Shown here: one piece after another, positions 5,047 to 7,220 of the stretch | Numbering within the stretch: the first letter of the stretch is position 1 | Layout: each line of letters opens with the position of its first letter | Assembly: GCA_003601695.1 (NCBI GenBank) | Contig: PIYH01000068.1 | Location: 1 to 7,220, forward strand | DNA length: 7,220 nt | DNA from: Candidatus Bathyarchaeota archaeon | GTDB lineage: Archaea; Thermoproteota; Bathyarchaeia; Bathyarchaeales; DTEX01 | Direction of reading: 5' to 3' | Position numbers and translations under genes: made by a program | Notes under the pieces: generated by a model | What the model was told of the DNA's origin: nothing | Seen by the model: the letters and a program-made list of their open reading frames with translations, nothing else | The model's database searches: none

Positions 5047-6219
5047 CTATGTCACTATTCTCTCAAGCATACTATTTTCCGCCGCATATTTTATTTCAAG
5101 CATCGGCAGATCCATCGGAGCATAAATCCTATCGAGTCCATACCTACTCAAGAGCTGCTTGTACTTTATAGTTAGTCTACGCATCTCAGGTGATGTAGGT
5201 CCGACGCAAGGGCATCCTGGAATCCTCGGACTGACATCGAATACATAAAAGGCCAGCCTCTTCTGAGCGGGGTCTTCCGGATCATATGCCACCGCTCCCT
5301 GCAGGGCGAAAAGTCCAATCATTCCAGGTGGATATTCCTTTTCACAGATTCTTCTAAATCTTTCAGCCGCATCGTAGACCATTGGTTTCTTTGATTCTCT
5401 CATTGTTAATCCGTAGTGTCCTATTTCCTCATTCTTTATTGGAACATTGAATGATAGCTGATCTCTGGCTGGTAGGCTTAATACTCCGTGAAGATTCGTC
5501 TGTTTTCTATCGTCAAACCCTACAAGGTCGAAGTCTCCGAAGATATCCATTAGCGCCCACCCCTGAAAATTTGCATTAAACTTTTGTCCTAAGACGTACT
5601 CTTCTATTCTAGCCTTCTCCAAGCCTTTCTCATCTATCACTTCCTTCCCGATCAACTCCTCAGCTTTTCTATAGTATTCCTCTGGAGAAGATGCATAAAA
5701 GAAAGCCCTCTCAAGCGGTTTATGCTTCTGTTGAACCTTGACGATTACAAGCCTATCAATCTCTTCGGGGCTATCAAATTTTTTTGGAATCTTTATGCCA
5801 GCTTTTTCTAGAAGCCAGTACTGATTTCTAGGTGTGTTCCTCTCCTCCGCTCTAAGCATCATTCTGTTTCCATAAAGGGGAATTCTAAGCTCATTCTCGA
5901 TATTATCATATCCCACATATACAGAGAAGGATCTATTCGGAATGAATATTGTATTCAGCTCTCTAAGTCTTTCCTGAACTTCAGGATTCACCATATCTGA
6001 GAACTTATCGAGTACAAAAATGTGATTGAAAAGATGCTTGTTATACTTTGCGTAAAGCGTCTCCCTGCCTTTCTGACATATGACAGCCGTGGAGAATCCT
6101 ATAGCCTTAGCTGAGACTCCGACTTCTTCAGCTGAATGAGATCCTAAAACGCCTATAGTTATGGAGTCAACATCATATGAAGAGGCTATCTTCTGCATCT
6201 CTTCTCTTTCGATAACCAT
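5047..6219 (-). CDS. Diverged PurP-family (ATP-grasp) paralog
   Basis: This 390-residue protein aligns along its length with the canonical PurP encoded just upstream. Shared features are GSHSAEE (26-32), EVQERLRELNTIFIP (80-94), YGNRMMLRAEE (116-126), LPARDQLSF (249-257), LTMRESKKP (271-279) and PPGMIGLFAL (297-306). Several positions expected to bind nucleotide or metal are changed. The glycine-rich GARGGKGYF of the neighbour is replaced by a QQKHKPLERAFF stretch (163-174), PHGSF by PNRSF (94-98), CLE by ALQ (305-307), and FEISARIVAGSN by FDVSPRIPGCPC (327-338). Standard AICAR formylation is therefore doubtful; a different ligase activity or a regulatory or subunit role is possible. The ATG at 6219 has GGAGG (6231..6227) 7 nt upstream. 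The gene follows purP by 43 bp and is probably co-transcribed with it. Confidence 0.85.
   Translation of the reverse strand: MVIEREEMQKIASSYDVDSITIGVLGSHSAEEVGVSAKAIGFSTAVICQKGRETLYAKYNKHLFNHIFVLDKFSDMVNPEVQERLRELNTIFIPNRSFSVYVGYDNIENELRIPLYGNRMMLRAEERNTPRNQYWLLEKAGIKIPKKFDSPEEIDRLVIVKVQQKHKPLERAFFYASSPEEYYRKAEELIGKEVIDEKGLEKARIEEYVLGQKFNANFQGWALMDIFGDFDLVGFDDRKQTNLHGVLSLPARDQLSFNVPIKNEEIGHYGLTMRESKKPMVYDAAERFRRICEKEYPPGMIGLFALQGAVAYDPEDPAQKRLAFYVFDVSPRIPGCPCVGPTSPEMRRLTIKYKQLLSRYGLDRIYAPMDLPMLEIKYAAENSMLERIVT
5947..5979 (-). repeat. 33-bp direct repeat, copy in the PurP paralog
   Basis: This 33-bp tract is identical to 7085-7117 in purP and encodes VQERLRELNTI in both genes, with every synonymous position the same although the proteins differ widely elsewhere. 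Confidence 0.9.
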
Positions 6220-6226
6220 GACTCAG

Positions 6227-6231
6227 CCTCC
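6227..6231 (-). promoter_or_regulatory. Ribosome binding site of the PurP paralog
   Basis: GGAGG on the minus strand lies 7 nt before the ATG at 6219, within the 43-bp gap after purP. No promoter-like element is evident in that gap, consistent with an operon. Confidence 0.75.
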
Positions 6232-6262
6232 AAATCTTCGTATATTAGAGGGGTGAAATTCC

Positions 6263-7220
6263 TTAATAAAGAATGTTTTTCAATAGGCCGCGGCGGATTC
6301 CCTCTTTTATTTCCCACGCTATCCTCCTACCCATATACATTCCAGCTCCGTATTTTAGGTAAGCGTAAGGAGAAGTTCCTATACCAACATTGCTTCCAGC
6401 AACTATTCGAGCGGAGATCTCGAAGGTGTATATTTCACCCGTATCCGTTATTATTGCCTCCAGACAGAAGGGTCCTATGATCCCCGGTGGAGCAATCTCC
6501 TCGGAGACAGAGGCCACCCGATCGCCTATACTTAAGACCTCTGGAAGAAGCGACTCTCTAAGTGTTAATGGAATATTGCCGACGACCGTATATGTTGGGT
6601 TTAAGTCGACTTGAAGCTGATCTCTGGCTGGTATTCGTCCAAGCCCATCTACTGCTGACTCATATCGCCTATCCATACCCAATAGTTCAACATCATCTTC
6701 GATTATCGATCTGAAATACTGAAAGTATGCAGTTACGCCGAGAATATACTCTTGAAGCTGAACATGGCTTAAGTCGCTCTTCTTCAAGTGACCTCTCCCA
6801 ATCATATCTTCAACCTTACTTCTGAAAGTCTTAGGAGAATCAGCTAGGAAATAGCCTTTTCCTCCCCTAGCACCTGGAAATTTAACTATTACAAGCTTAT
6901 CTACGTCATTCGGGCTTTCATAGGTTTTTGGGAGACGAAGCCCAGCCCTTTTAAGCCATTCTCGCTGTTTCTCGCGGTTTATCTCCCATTGTAGAAGTCT
7001 CCGATTGCCGAACATCGGAACGTAAAGGTCGCTGAGTATACCTTCCATCCCTATGTACGCGTTAAATGAACCGTGAGGAACAAGTATTGTATTCAGCTCT
7101 CTAAGTCTTTCCTGAACCTCCTTGTTCAGCAAATCGCTGAATTTTTCAACAAAGATAAATTCGTCTACCAGCTGAAACTTTCTATAGACTATCTCTCGAC
7201 TTCGAGTGCAGATGCAGACT
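6263..7220 (-). CDS. purP: FAICAR synthetase PurP (formate-dependent), N-terminus beyond window
   Basis: PurP formylates AICAR with free formate and ATP to give FAICAR, the archaeal alternative to the folate-dependent transformylase. About 318 residues are visible, and the frame stays open to the window edge, so roughly 30-40 N-terminal residues are missing. The TTG at 7132 is internal, since family-like sequence (REIVYRKFQLVDEFIFVEKF) continues upstream of it. Motifs are RELNTILVPHGSFNAYIG, the ATP-binding GARGGKGYF loop (6874..6848), RIPARDQLQ, PLTLRES, APPGIIGPFCLE and the C-terminal TFEISARIVAGSN, all as in canonical PurP. It is followed by the diverged paralog on the same strand and converges on purE-purC-purM, so the locus holds several late purine steps. 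Confidence 0.95.
   Translation of the reverse strand, partial: VCICTRSREIVYRKFQLVDEFIFVEKFSDLLNKEVQERLRELNTILVPHGSFNAYIGMEGILSDLYVPMFGNRRLLQWEINREKQREWLKRAGLRLPKTYESPNDVDKLVIVKFPGARGGKGYFLADSPKTFRSKVEDMIGRGHLKKSDLSHVQLQEYILGVTAYFQYFRSIIEDDVELLGMDRRYESAVDGLGRIPARDQLQVDLNPTYTVVGNIPLTLRESLLPEVLSIGDRVASVSEEIAPPGIIGPFCLEAIITDTGEIYTFEISARIVAGSNVGIGTSPYAYLKYGAGMYMGRRIAWEIKEGIRRGLLKNILY
7085..7117 (-). repeat. 33-bp direct repeat, copy in purP
   Basis: This tract is identical base for base to 5947-5979 in the downstream paralog. A second shorter identity of 19 bp (6615-6633 and 5456-5474) covers the PARDQL motif in both genes. Confidence 0.9.

Noticed and set aside
7130..7132. TTG at 7132 as the start of purP
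   Set aside because: The frame continues open to the window edge and encodes family-like sequence upstream, so the gene is cut by the window rather than starting here.
1..7220. CRISPR arrays, insertion sequences or attachment sites, including at the tRNA 3' end
   Set aside because: No regularly spaced repeats, transposase genes, terminal inverted repeats or duplicated tRNA 3' end were seen in the window.

Overview
The window looks like chromosomal DNA from an archaeon. The evidence is two tandem PurP-family genes (the archaeal formate-dependent FAICAR synthetase family), a tRNA with the hallmarks of an archaeal initiator tRNA, TATA/BRE-like promoter elements, and a DUF5678-type small protein of a kind common in archaea. 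Coding sequence uses many AGA/AGG and ATA codons, and several genes have clear GGAGG-type ribosome binding sites. A TACK-group lineage such as Bathyarchaeia is a reasonable guess, but the sequence alone does not fix the taxon.

Layout. Positions 1-423 (minus strand) hold a two-gene unit: a small DUF5678-like protein followed by the start of a retropepsin-like aspartic protease. The protease gene runs off the window edge and appears to carry a -1 frameshift at a G run. Positions 424-640 are AT-rich and non-coding, with a striking near-perfect 20-bp palindrome built from two TTACGTAA units. Positions 641-718 (minus) encode an initiator tRNA-Met with an encoded CCA end. Positions 800-2344 (minus) encode a tagaturonate epimerase-family protein (UxaE), an enzyme of hexuronate breakdown.

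From a divergent promoter region (2345-2504), a tight plus-strand operon runs purE-purC-purM (2505-5035). It is joined by an 18-bp gap and then a 4-bp ATGA overlap. Converging on it with only 11 bp between the stop codons is a minus-strand pair (5047-7220): a canonical purP, cut by the window edge, and downstream of it a diverged PurP paralog.

Together the purine genes cover AIR formation (PurM), AIR carboxylation (PurE), SAICAR formation (PurC) and formylation of AICAR with free formate (PurP). PurE has a class II-like core, resembling the AIR carboxylase half of animal PAICS, which would carboxylate AIR directly and fits the absence of purK here. PurM is of the long type that I associate with Bacteroidetes. 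The diverged PurP paralog has lost the glycine-rich nucleotide loop and a metal-ligand glutamate seen in its neighbour, so it probably does something other than standard FAICAR synthesis.

The most interesting items are the altered PurP paralog, the 33-bp identical tract shared by the two purP genes, the class II-like PurE beside PurC, the archaeal UxaE, and the DUF5678/aspartic protease pair with its frameshift and nearby palindrome.
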